This document shows, piece after piece, positions 11,674-23,398 of a stretch of 64,000 nucleotides of DNA (position 1 is the first letter of the stretch; each line of letters begins with the position of its first letter). The DNA lies in assembly GCA_963422465.1 (NCBI GenBank), contig OY730174.1:1736001-1800000 (forward strand), written 5' to 3'. The position numbers and the translations under genes are program-made. Source of the DNA: Lichina pygmaea. Taxonomy: Eukaryota; Ascomycota; Lichinomycetes; Lichinales; Lichinaceae. The notes beneath the pieces are model-generated. The model worked only from the letters and a program-made list of their open reading frames with translations, was not told the DNA's origin and did no database searches.

Positions 11674-14600
11674 ATGGCTGGCCACTATCGAAGCGCGTCT
11701 GCCAGAGATGTCTACGGAAGACGGCCTGACGACAGTCCGGACTACAAAGGCTTTATGGCGCCGACGACGACAACGACGACGACGACGACGCCGTCATCGC
11801 AATCAAATGTGCTCCCGATGGAGCTGGCTACGGGTAACTCAGATCTGGAGGAGAGCAACCGCGTCATGGAGCAGCACTTTGACTTTGAAAGCGCCGCAAA
11901 CAGCCCGGGTTCCATGACGCGCCACCATCAGCGCGTAAGCCCTCCCGGCTTTGCATACGGTGAGGAGGCCATGTCCGAGACGTCGGGCCTCCTGTCTCGC
12001 TCGGCGTCCGGAACTCATATTGTCCCTGACGGCCGTTCTCAGGTGAGCATTCGTGCGTGATCGTACCATGCCCTACGCTCGGCTAAGCTCTGGCGAATAG
12101 CAGTCTGATGGTCAATGGCTAGTCGACGGTGGCACTGCCCCTCTCAACGTGGTAGAGGCAGCAGAGATGGATCGAGCCATGAACAGTATGCGGATCGTGA
12201 GCGCGCCAGGGACCGACATCTCTGCATCTTTTGAGACTGACCGACAGCAGCAAACGAACAACGCCTGGCCGATTCCAGGTTACTCAGTGCCGGGATCCAT
12301 GCAAGCATCACCGCACGCGCCAACGATGGTCCGTCAGGGCTCGTCGCCGACGGCATTCTTCAGCGCCAATCCGCCCACGCCCGTGCACGGTATGAGCATG
12401 TGGGATGACCCTTCCATGGGGGCCTCCCCAACGGATCCAAGCCAGTGGTTCAGCGGCGTCGAACCACCGGCCTTCGGCCTTGTTTCCGCCGCGAGCCCGG
12501 ACGCCATCGACAGTCAGTCGGTCGCACCCGCTCCTCCTCCTCCTTTGGACGCCGATCCGTCCTCGACTCCAGCGCCGTCGTCGAGCCTGGCCTCGCCGCA
12601 GCGGGTCAGCCCGACTCTGACCATCCATCCGACGCATTTCAAGTCGCGCGTCGAGACGCAGGTGCCCATCCGTCTGTACCTACACCCCATGCCTCCTGGC
12701 GTCACAAAGCTGCACCTGCCGCCGTACGCCATCTCAAAACCCAAGCTGATGGCCAACCCGGCCCCGGCCAAATCGCCCGACACCCTCGAGCTCACGGCGA
12801 TGCTGGTGTGCGCTAGCGCGATGGAGGGCGAAGGGAAACTGCCACAGGCCTTTGCTCACGCCGCCGGCCAACCGGAGTCGCCATCGCACGTCACCGAATC
12901 GCCGACAACATCATCGTCTCCATTGACATCATCCGGTGAGAACTCGCCCGTGGACGGTCGCGCCCACGACAGGCGACTGGACGGAGCAGATGTGCGAATC
13001 TGTACCCGCTGCATCGACCGTGAGCGGAAGCGTGCCGCGCGAAAGAAGAACTGGAGCCTGGAGGAGCAGGAGATCTTCGGCCGCGACGAGCACCTGCGCG
13101 TCATCGTCTTCAACACGACCGAGATCAAGGACTGGCAGATCATCTCCCAGAACAACGGCAAGGACGCGCCCAGGGCGGGCACTCCGCCAGAGGTGCCTGG
13201 CGACGCCATGCAGGTGAATCTGCCGATGCGGATCGCTTGCTACTGCCGACACCATAACGAGAAGCAGGGTTTCCGCGTCATCTTCACGCTCAAAGACCAC
13301 CGCGGCGCTCTCGTTGCCCAAGCCATCACGACGTCTATCATGATCACGGACGACCACAAGACCCACCCGATGCCGCCTACGTTCGGCGCTCAGCCCCCCC
13401 TGGCCACGAGTGCCGGGCCCAGCGTTCCTCCGACCGGCTTCGTCGCGGATCCGTCGCCGCCTCATATGAATAGTCTGCCGATCCGGACGCCCATGCCACA
13501 CCAAGCCCCGCATCCGAACCCGGCCGAGACCGTTCTGCCTCAGTCTGCCAGCTTTGCTTCGGCCGCGACCAGCAGCTTCGGCCACGCCCCCGTGGCCAAC
13601 GCCATCCCTTTCCGGCTGTCCCACTCGAGCTCCGATCTCACGAGCCTTCGTAGAGGAGAAGGACCGGGGACGCAGACCTCTGCAGCAGCGGCTGCCGCCC
13701 ACACTCGAGAGGGATGGCGAAGCAAAGCGCCGTCGGTGTCATCTCGTAGCTCCAATCCGTCTCGTCAAGCCTCGCCGACCCCCATGGGACCGGCCTCCAA
13801 GAGGCGGAAGCCGAGTCGAGAGTCACGCCTGCCTCCGGACCTGGTCATGACGAGGCTCGACAACCCGGCCGCGAACGCCACGGCCGGGGCGATGCCCTTG
13901 AAGCTGGAGCGAGACGTGGCAGCGACGTCGATGCCGTTGCCCTACTCGTCTGCAGAGCCAGTCACGGGGGTGCCAACGCCGGCCCAGTTTGTGACTACGT
14001 CGTCACCCGTCACGACGAGACAATACCACTTCAGCACCGGCCCGCCGACTCCCGTCCGCAGCTTCTTCCCTTCAGATCCACGCGCAGCCTACCCAGGACA
14101 GATCATCATCCCGCAAGCCTTCTCGGCGCCCACTTCGGCTCGTCACAGTCGAGCACCCAGTCCCACGTCTACATTTCAGCACCAGCACCAGCACCAGCAC
14201 CAGCACCAGCACCAGCAGCACCTCTTTGCCCTACAGCAGGCCCAGATGGCTGAAGAAAGCACGAACGGAAACCAGGTGTCGTCGAAAATCCTCCGGTTGG
14301 TGCCCGCCAACGGTCCCAAATCCGGCTGTATCGAGGTGAGCTGCCTAGGCGAGCACTTTCACGAGGGCCTCGAGGTCATGTTTGGAGACGTCGTAGCCAC
14401 GACCACGACGTTCTGGAACCAAGGCTTGCTGGTGTGTCTGTTGCCGCCTCGGGCCACGCCCGGCGACGTCGTGGTCCGGTTCCGCCACGAATTCGAGGTC
14501 GCCCAGCCGCTACCACCCAACACTACGCCGGTCACCTTTCACTACTTCGAAGATGATGGAGATCAGCTGATGCGGAGCGCGCTGCTACAACTCGGATATC

Positions 14601-16031
14601 GCTTGGGCGTCGATGAGAATCCGTACGCCGTCGCGCGGCGGGTCATCCAGCAAGCTGCCATGCAGCCGAACGGCTTTCGCGCAGATGCGCCATTCGGCCC
14701 GCCGGGGGGATCGGCCGACGACGGCCTCGAGGACGCCTTGCTCGGGTGTCTCAGCGTGGCCGACTTTTGCGAGAGCCCTCACCGGGCACGACTGGACCTC
14801 CAACGACCAACGGGCCATACGATGCTGCATCTGGCGTGCGCCCTGGGCTTGCGACGTTTTGTCGCCGCTCTTCTGGTCAGAGGCCTCGGTCCCGACACCC
14901 CGGACCTTGGTGGTTTCACGCCCTTGCATTTCGCGTCGCTCTGCGATCACCCGAGCATCGTCCGTCGACTCTTGTTGGCAGGTGCGGACCCGGCTCGTCG
15001 TAGCCTGGCTGGCTTCCTTCCTGCCAGCATGACGACGTCGCCTGATGTTCTGTCCATCCTCGAGAGTTCCGAGAGCTACACGAAGCGTCACGCCATTGGC
15101 CCCGAAGGGCGGCGATGGGGAACGATCGGTCGGGCTTCCCTGGGAGCTGGCTGGGGCGACGCTGCGTTCCTCCGCCCTCGTTCGGGCGGCGCCGCCGACG
15201 CGAGACATCTCGCTCGAGACGGAGGGGCCGGCGTCGTCGTCGTCAACGGCCGCTACGCCGAGACGCCAAAGCTAGCCGTCGAAGACTGGGGGAGCCAACC
15301 AATGCGGCGAGCGAACCAACAGTCGAACGGAGGGCATCTCGGGCCTGCAGAGATGCACCAACGCGGTGGCGGGGGTCTTGCCAGTCCACCGACGGCCATC
15401 TTGGCATGGCGAGATCATCTCGCGGAACAGCTCTACCAGATTCAACAAGTGATTCACGGCAACCTTCCGGCACTGCCGCAGATTCCCGCCCTATTACCAA
15501 TGCCGGCGCTTCCGGAGTACTACGCCAATCTTGGCAATCCGATGGTCCGGCTCGGATCGCTGGTGCCGTCTCTCAATGGCGCCGGCGCCGCCGGCGCCGG
15601 CGCCGGCGGAGCGTGGACCCAGGCTCATCCGACCACGGCGACAACGTCGAGCGAGACAGATCCTGGCTGGTGGGATCGCCTCAGCAGCTCGTCGCCACCG
15701 CCACCCGCGTACGACGACCTATATCCTCGGTCCGACGAGGGTTGCGGCAGCCACGACCAAGACGGAGACGATGGCAAAATCTCATCTTCCCCGGCGGGTG
15801 CCATCGGGGATGTCAAATGCGCCATTCCGAACTGTCGTGGCGCGGGATATGGAGGCGGACATTCGAATCAGTCGTCCCTGTGGGTGGACGGAGCTGGAGA
15901 AATGAGCCTGTCGATGAGCGATGAGCAGGCCAAGGTACCTCGGAAGGCATCCGAACCGCAGTCGATCAAGATGGGCCGCGTGATTGCTTCTAAAGGCAAG
16001 GCGTTCTTGCTCTGGGTGAGTAGCATCATCT

Positions 16032-16066
<35 letters not shown>

Positions 16067-16353
16067 TCTTTTCCTATCTCTATTCCCCTTTCTATTTCTC
16101 TCTTCTATCCCAGCCCCTGACTATACCGTCGATCTTCTAACAGGATCCCCTAAATCGCTAGATTCCTCTCGTCATCAGTCTTGTCCTCGTCACGGCTGTG
16201 TTTCTCGGTTGGAAAATCCCTCGGAACAGCCAGGCCAACCCATGGACAAAGACACTTGACGACAGCGGCATATCTTGCATCATCTTGTCCTTCATGCCAG
16301 TCTCGGACAACGGGTACACCCCCACGCCTCAGGATCCGGCCGTGGCAGCATGA
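11674..16353 (+). CDS. MGA2: Mga2/Spt23-type membrane-anchored transcription factor
   Basis: 1491-residue factor; exons 11674-12042, 12101-16015 and 16162-16353. In yeast, Mga2/Spt23 sit in the ER membrane, are ubiquitinated by Rsp5, clipped by the proteasome, and activate OLE1 and other lipid or hypoxia genes. Order here: disordered N-terminus with a T/S tract; conserved SPT23/MGA2 N-terminal domain (VPIRLYLHPMPPGVTKLHLPP onward, with a Cys/basic segment CTRCIDRERKRAARKK); His/Gln run near 14175; IPT/TIG domain ~850-940 (KILRLVPANGPKSG); two ankyrin repeats ~1027-1095 (GHTMLHLACALG, GGFTPLHFASLCDHPS); LPEY at 15509-15520 (~1260) and PPAY at 15701-15712 (~1324); and one C-terminal transmembrane helix, IPLVISLVLVTAVFLGW (1429-1445), encoded wholly by exon 3. 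Acceptor 16161 was chosen because it keeps phase and yields this helix. It is longer than yeast Mga2 (about 1100). The upstream in-frame ATG at 11569 is an alternative start. Confidence 0.9.
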
Positions 16354-17705
16354 GCGAGTCGGGCTTCGGGGACACAGGTGTATTGGGCGACTTCCAATGT
16401 GCATAGGGGCGGTGGGATCATGTGATTATTTCTGTTGCTGGCACTTGCTATTACCACCACCTCTATCTCACGATTGCTTTGCTACTTCCTACTTTGCTCT
16501 TTGTCGTGTGTACCGGACCATCTTATTCGTGTCAGTCTTCTCTTTGCACAAGTGCCGCGGAGCTGTCTCTGTATATCTTCTCCATGATCACACGCGTGTC
16601 CGTCCATTGACCTCATCTTCTTCACACTGTACAAGATCTCTTATACCACTCTAATTATCTTTTGTCTGGACAGAACCATCACTGACAAAAGCGTGTTCAC
16701 GGCCCCCTTCTCTCTGTCTTGTCCATCACTGTATAATATTTTCATGTTCAAGACAGGACAATATACATGATCTAACCAGCCAGGGAAATTAATGAAACTT
16801 CTATGTCTGATGTCTCTGTCACATTTATAGAGACTGTTATTCAGTATTGTGATGAAGTGAGTTGAAGATAAGGTAAAGAAGTGATCAGAGTCTTGGAACT
16901 CTACAGTAATCACGTGAGAAAAAACTTGAGACTTGTAGCTCTAGCTACTTGTGACGAAGAGGAGGGGGGGGGGGGGGGGGGGGGAGGATAGTTACAGCTA
17001 TTTATGATGCAGACCAGTGCTGCAGCAGTCACCAATTGATACATACTGTGTATACTACCCTAGTTCTTTTTGTGGTACTTGCTTCTACTACTGTTGACAG
17101 AGCCAGGGCTGAGTCTGCCTAGCTTAGTCAGTGGTGTTAGTGAGCTAGATAGAGAGCTATATAGCTCTCGAGTCCAGAGAGACTTTGGTCGACAGCTTCT
17201 TCTTGTTGTGATCATGTGCTCTTAGAGCTTTGCTCTGCAGAGCCGCAACCCACGTGTCGCCTATTTAGCTAGCTCCGCACCTTCTAGCTAGATAATCATA
17301 CCAATACTACACGTGTCACCAGTATTGAGATAGAGCCCCTCGGTCTTTCCTGTGCCCGACACTTCGAGGATCCCTAGATCCTAACACTTCTTCTCTCTCC
17401 AAGCAGGCCGAGGCCTTGTAGCTCCAGTATCTACTGTACTGTACTGCCTGCTTGTTCCTGGTGGTGTAGACACACACCTCAGCTCTACCGGTAGCTCTCA
17501 GCTCTCGGCCTTCAGCCTTCAGTACTCTCTCATCAAGGTCCTCTCAGCTCTGTCTTGTGGGGCTATGTGATTAGTGTTCCACCGATGCAGAGCTTCCTAC
17601 ACATGCTACAGTAGCTCCACCATGCTGAGGTCTGTGGCTAGAGTCTTGGTGGTGGTACTTTTGGACACTACTGTGTCAGGTTGACTTATACCCGTGCTGT
17701 GTGGA
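16354..17705. other. Intergenic with poly-G tract and palindrome
   Basis: No gene is supported. A run of about 21 G lies at 16964-16984. A perfect 18-bp palindrome (left half GAGAGCTAT) lies at 17152-17169. A CACGTG occurs near 16912. Base composition is closer to 50% GC than in the genes. Confidence 0.45.
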
Positions 17706-18444
17706 GGTATAACCCCCCCCCCCCCCCCCCCCCCCCTCCCCTCCTGTCCCTTCGGCACGTCTGGGACACCCCTCTGCCAGAAGAGGTGTCGGACAGTTCA
17801 ATGATCACTAGTAAATCTGTTGATAGCCACCAATTTCAAACTACTACCACTCCACCATAACATGGCCAAATCTTACAACAAAGCTAAGACTCACATCACA
17901 GAAGGTGTGGATTCCATCTCCAACTGTAAAAATACTATCGCTATACCAAAGTTAGCCACAGAATTTGATATCCCAGTACAGTGACTTTAAGGGTAGAAAA
18001 AGCTTACTATTGTGAGAGAAGCAAGCTCTTATCAGAGGATTAAGAAAGACTACTACTTAGGCAAGTCAGGCTACAATAGCTACATAGCAACACCAGCAAA
18101 GTCAGGGAGAGTCTACGGTTTAAGAGATAGCACTATAAGAGTAGGGGAATCAGATGGACATCTCTTGTTGAGTGACCACTATCATGATTTCTCAGCAACG
18201 CCACAAAAATCTAGAGAGGCCTGTAACTTCAGAGATGATAGTACAGAAGTATAGGAATCAAATAAGTTACTTACATCTTTATTTAGTCGTTGTGTTGTGG
18301 AGTTATAGATGTTGTAATTGATCCTGACAAGAAAGCGATCATTGAACTGTCCGGATCATTGAGCTGTCCGACACCCCTCCTGGCGGAGGGGTGTCCCGGA
18401 CGTACCGAAGGGACGGGAGGGGGGGGGGGGGGGGGGGTTATACC
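17706..18444 (+). mobile_element. Decayed pogo/Fot1-like DNA transposon with poly-C/poly-G inverted ends
   Basis: About 735 bp bounded by near-matching inverted repeats. The left end reads GGTATAACC into a run of 24 C (17713-17736), then CTCCTGTCCCTTCGG and on to about 17805. The right end (about 18325-18444) is its reverse complement with roughly one mismatch in ten, many C/T type. Flanking TATA fits duplication of a TA target, as in Tc1/mariner-pogo elements. Inside, 17862-17981 encodes 40 residues ending LATEFDIPVQ before a stop; it resembles the helix-turn-helix start of pogo-family transposases, and DFKGRKS follows one frame over. No DDE catalytic domain remains, so it is non-autonomous. 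The right repeat also forms a hairpin with arms GACACCCCTC / GAGGGGTGTC at about 18370-18395. Internal segments near 18087-18150 and 18197-18262 look like a diverged duplication. Confidence 0.7.
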
Positions 18445-19883
18445 GCCCCATGGCACGGGTAGCTACAAAGTCTATAGATATGCAGGTATGGAGGTAATTA
18501 CGAGTACTTGCTCTGAATCCATCACCTGTTCTTCGAGTGATTGTGAGTACAGTAATACGTACAGTATGAGTACAGTGCCACAAGCACTCGTTGCTGGACC
18601 AGGCATCCATTACCCAGCCACGCCAGAATGTAGAGCATCGTGGACCCATGACAACTTCTCACTTCTCTAATCACTACGTGACGTACCGAGTTGGTATTTT
18701 CTTCTACACCCTCTGATCCTACCACTCCTGCGTGCAATGTGCTTACTTTGACTAGCTCCGGTGCGGTGGTACTGGTACTCGTCCGAATACTTCTTCCCCT
18801 CGGCCACTCTTACCCATTGGCTCAACTATGCAGACAGCCAAAGCTCGAGCAACATCCTCTTTACTTTTTTTCCTCTCGGCTTCGTCGGTAGGACCCTTTA
18901 GCAGACGACAAGGAGGCTGCTAATCGCGATCGGGACGATGGTACCAAGCTTCGACGCCGTGCCTCTGCCGGTACTTTATCCGACGAAAAGAGGGTGGTCA
19001 TGGTTTCATCTGATATGCATCTCCACACTCTTTGGACTACTCCGCAGCGGTCTCCAGCACGTACCCATACGTACGGGGTATCATATGCACCGAAGTACGT
19101 ACGTACTCCAGCACGATACCGCAGCTCCAATCCCTGAAAACGGAGGAACTTGGCGGGGTCAAGTTTGAGGTGATTTCATCATCGGGTGGGGAAGGGTTTA
19201 TTGATCCTTGGAGATGACTCGAAGCAGCTGCGCTTGTGTCAAGGCAGTAATCACAGTACGAGACCCTGGCCTTTCCACGCTACAGAGGTACCGTACTTGG
19301 GACGAGACACGGTCTCTTCGGTTGCAGCCGGCTAAGACTGGGATCCCCTCGCGAGGTGATCGCCGATGCACCTTCAAGTCACAGGCATTCTACGTCACAA
19401 TGGCGCACCAGCGAATCATCGTCCTCAACGGTTCTCCTCGTCGACTCCGCGAGGAGGTGACATCCTGATTCGGCGACGGCGTCGGCGCTTTGTCGGGAAA
19501 CGGCAGATGTCAGGATGGAGGACACAGCAAATCCATCGAACGCAACGCAGCCATCATCACCACCATAGCCGTGCTTGTTGCACCTGCCGTGCGCAGGGAC
19601 AGGTGATATATCCAACCTACCTGCGGCTCAGACGTGGTGGCACACCGTCAGACAATCTACTTCAGCCACTTTGACAACACCAACCCGGACCGTGAGAATA
19701 TAGCATCTCGAAGAAGAAAAGTCAACCACCTTGGGGGTTCTCTACAGCGAACGTGCTGACGCTGGAGATAGGGATCGCAGGGGTCGGCGACAGCTGGCAT
19801 CTACTCCGTACAAAAGAGGTAATTAGCTGGCGACCGAGCTTCTCCGCATTAGGACAACGGCGACAGGAACAGGCGCAAGCACA
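18445..19883. other. Gene-poor intergenic DNA
   Basis: I see no recognisable gene. GTAC-rich stretches occur at 18548-18572 and 19071-19110. Open frames are short, overlap in several phases and show no domain. Confidence 0.4.
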
Positions 19884-20509
19884 ATGGTGGCATCGGACGC
19901 GGCAGAAGCCGAGCGTGAAGGGCGTGACCAAGACACGAGGCCGACCAAGTCCGTCGAAGGGCGAACCAAGAGAACAAGCGGCAAAGGGCTCTGCCGTCCA
20001 AGACCGAATCGCAGCACCTATCAGCTGGCCGAGTGGACGCGGTCGAGAGCGCCATCAAGCAGATGCGCTCCCCCGACGCCGCGGCGCGCGAAGAGACGGT
20101 CGCCGAAGGGATCAACAGGGTTCGACAGAGCGGATCTTTGTGGCTGCCACGACCGTTGATCAACTTACAGGGGGGAGGGGGCGAACAGGCTCGCGGATCG
20201 GCCAATGGCGGCACAGACGAAGGTCAGAAAGAAGGGGGGCTAACGGGACCGCATTCGGAAGATGTCGATTCGATATCAGCCAGGCCGCCTGGCTACCAGG
20301 TCGCAGCAGCGCGAGAAGAGTTCAAAAAGAAAAGGAGGTTGCGTTCCCCGGGACCCGGATTGGGGCGACTCCAACGACATGTCACCAGTGACAGACTCGG
20401 CCGTCGTCATGCTTTGTTATTCTGTCGTGGGTATGGCTACTCGTATGTTGTACGGTACGGTACCTCTGTACGGCATTCCACCGTGCGTAAGTCAGAGTAC
20501 TACCAGTGA
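19884..20509 (+). CDS. Tentative small protein gene, structure unresolved
   Basis: Weak candidate. The frame from 19884 starts MVASDAAEAEREGRDQD. An overlapping frame from 20033 contains a plausible helical stretch, IKQMRSPDAAAREETVAEG, and later DVDSISARPPGYQVAAAREE. Either an intron joins the two frames or only one is translated; I could not find a splice pair that clearly closes phase. No domain is recognised. GC content rises here relative to the flanks, the main reason for listing it. It may be non-coding. Confidence 0.22.
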
Positions 20510-23398
20510 TAGAAACGAGCAAAAAGCATCGAAGAAGCAGATCAGTCTCTGCAGTGTCAATGCCACTACCAGATGGGGGTATGCTCGCTGCAAGGAATTA
20601 CCCCTGAAGCGTACTGCACAAGCTGGGAGACGGACATGATGTTGCAGCGGTACAGGCGAAAGTTGGTCGCAGAGCCGCATTATCAAATTTCTCGAGACAT
20701 CTAGAGTCTCCAGGGTGAGTCGGTGGCCTCGGTATTTTGACATGGGCCGCTGATATGTCAGCTTACTAATAGTACTACCGTAACGATATACATACGTACA
20801 GTAGCCGGCGCTTGTGAGCATCTCAGTCTACAGTAGGGTCCGCAGAGCCTCAATCGACTGTGGTTCTTTTGTACGCACGGCACGGTATCTTCGGATAGCT
20901 TACGTAATCCGCAATACCAGCACGTCTCCGTCACTGTACATACGCCCACCCGGTGCTCCGTACAGTCCTCCGTACTCTGTACCGCATCCCATCTACCGTG
21001 CCGTGTCCCAAGGGCCAGGCCCGTCAGCGGGGAAACGGAAGTCCCCCGTCGATCCCGCTTACGACCCGGCGCTTCGGGATCGGGACTCTGGCGCGTAGAA
21101 ATAAGAGGATGACGGGAAGAAGCGGGGAGGTGGGGGGACCAAGCCCACGAGGTTGACCCCGACGACGACGACGACGAGAAGGGCCAAGCGTTGGGAGATG
21201 GAGGGGGAGCGTGCATCTTACGGTACTCCGTACGTACAGGTACGAAGGGGGGGGGGGGAGGTACGGGTATATCCGACGACGGGTGGAAGGTGAACGTAGT
21301 TGCTACGTCAGCAGCTGAGTGGCTGCATGTCCATGTAGTACTCATGTGGAAGGACACAGAGAGAAGGTACAAAGTACAGGGAACAGTGCTCTCTGATGTC
21401 GAAGAAGATTACTATAGAAGTATGCCTGTCAGGGATAGACAGTATAGAGCTAACCATAGGGTAGTAAGAAAGATAGAAAAGCCGTGCGCATCTTGGACTT
21501 TCAAACTCCAAGCCAGTCAGCATCCAAGCTTGGAAGTATTGTATTAAGTTTTAGATGTCTTGGTTCTTCGTGGATGAATGGTTGTGTTGATCAACTTGAG
21601 AGGTCCATCAACACTTCAGATGCACGTAAACACGTATGTACTTCTGTACGTACATACAGCTCTGGTAGGTCCATCACCCATTGGCCCTTGCCTCCGACAG
21701 TCCACACCACTACAGTACACCCTGAACTTACACACATCTCATCCCGACATGACAGGTTTTTGACGTGGGCTGGGTGGAGAACTCTCTTGATCACGACGGC
21801 CAACATTCGAGATGAGAAGGAAGGGGTGGGCAAGCTCCACCCCCCCCCCCCCCCTCCAGTGATGGTCAACTAACCCTGCGTAGATTACTTCTGTACGTAT
21901 GGACAATCTTGACAGCCACGCCCAGCTAGCGCACGCCACACGCATGAGTAGCTTACTCTTTGGCTATAGCATCGCACATGCGGGGTGCGCCGAAAAGGAG
22001 TCTAGAAAGTACTGGTAGTGTGTACGAAAAGGTACAGTGGAGGGCGATACGTAAAGCGGCGATGCTTACTAAACAGTCAGACTATGGAACACTCTGGGAT
22101 CAGAAGCTTGACCGGTACGGAACGTACATGCTGTACATACTGCAAGGTAGAGACCCGCTCAGGATCATGGGACGAGCCCTCGACTCACGTGCGCAGTACG
22201 TACCAGTACAAGAGCAGCACTTTCGCTGCCCTGTACGTACTCGTACGTACCTATTTTCTTTTCTACACCTTCCCGGAAGTCGAGCCGCGTCGACCCGAGG
22301 GAGGGAACCGACCGGGAAGAATGGGGCGGGCCCCCTCCCCCCCCCCCTTCGTTCGCCCCAATATCCCCCTCAGTAACCGTCCCCCCCACCCCCCCTTTCC
22401 ATCCTCCAGGGCTGTACTCTCGTACATCACCCGTACGAAGTAAGCTACGGTACGGAATACAGTACGGGTACTTCCGTACCGCGTGGGTGGGGCTGGGGGG
22501 ACGGTACACAGCACTGTACGTCACTGCGCCGCCCCACCAGCGAGATAACCGCCGAGGCGGACGGGGGAAGCACGGAAGATACGTATCTATGTATAGTGGT
22601 ACGTACCGTAAGCAGAGCGCCGAGCCTTGACCGCCAAGACAGCCCCGACCGAGCTCGCTACTGTACCGTACGGAGTACTGAGGTCCGGCAATAGATGAGC
22701 CCGAACGAGCGGGTCCTCGCGACCGAGTCGGGTCGAGCAGGCTACTACTCGGTCGACTGCTTAGTAATCCGTGGTCCGTACCGGACGGTACCTTGTTCAA
22801 AACATCCGAAACCGACACCCGCCGGCCCTCTTCGTTGTCGTAGCCCGTCGCTGGTGGGGATCGCTGCCTGTTGTTTTTTTTCTGTCGCGTGACTGTCGTA
22901 CCCGTCTACGACGGTGTACGTCGTCTTGCTGACGCATCAAGTAGCTGACTCGATGTGGCTCGGGTCACCGGGACCCCGACGGTGGGGCGACTTCAGGGTG
23001 TATACTACTGCATACTTCTACGGAGTACCGTAAGTGCGTCACCGCAAACCTCCCCCCCCCCCCCCCGGATGGCCTACGGCATCCATCGTTACATGAGCAG
23101 GTACACGAAGATACCTTCGCAGCCGCGTATGGGAAAGTTCACGGTCATCATTGCCGTGTATATCTCGCTGGTCGCCCCGGCCGAGCTGTTCTCTACGGAT
23201 TGGATGTGCGGACGGGATCGCTCGACCGGACAGAACCTTAAAGAGACGATGCTTGACGCTGAGCACGCTCACGCCAACCGCCGACCGGGATAGATCTAGT
23301 TGCCCCCCTCGCCTTTCGTCTTGATCGACGACTCGGTCGCTTGGGCCTCGGTTCCGGCACTCTGACGGACGAACGCGAAGCCAAAACACAGCCCTCAA
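20510..23398. other. GTAC-palindrome-rich gene desert
   Basis: Nearly 2.9 kb without a supported gene. It holds many CGTACGTA and TACGGAGTAC motifs (20957-20985, 21226-21242, 22664-22677, 23020-23034) and homopolymer runs: about 12 G at 21247, 15 C at 21840, 11 C at 22337 and 15 C at 23052. Several open frames of 60-217 codons exist but are dominated by these motifs (RTYVPY-type peptides) and are rejected as genes. Confidence 0.5.

Noticed and set aside
12929-13702. 257-codon minus-strand frame opposite the Mga2-like gene
   Set aside because: Shadow frame with codon-position composition mirrored from the plus-strand gene.
17092-17386. Possible solo long terminal repeat (TGTTG start, CTAACA end, TATA-like motif inside)
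   Set aside because: No matching target-site duplication, no second copy in the window and no neighbouring element body; boundaries may be accidental.
22165-22818. 217-codon minus-strand frame in the GTAC desert
   Set aside because: Built from GTAC motifs (Arg-Tyr-Val peptides) and homopolymers; no protein-like signal.
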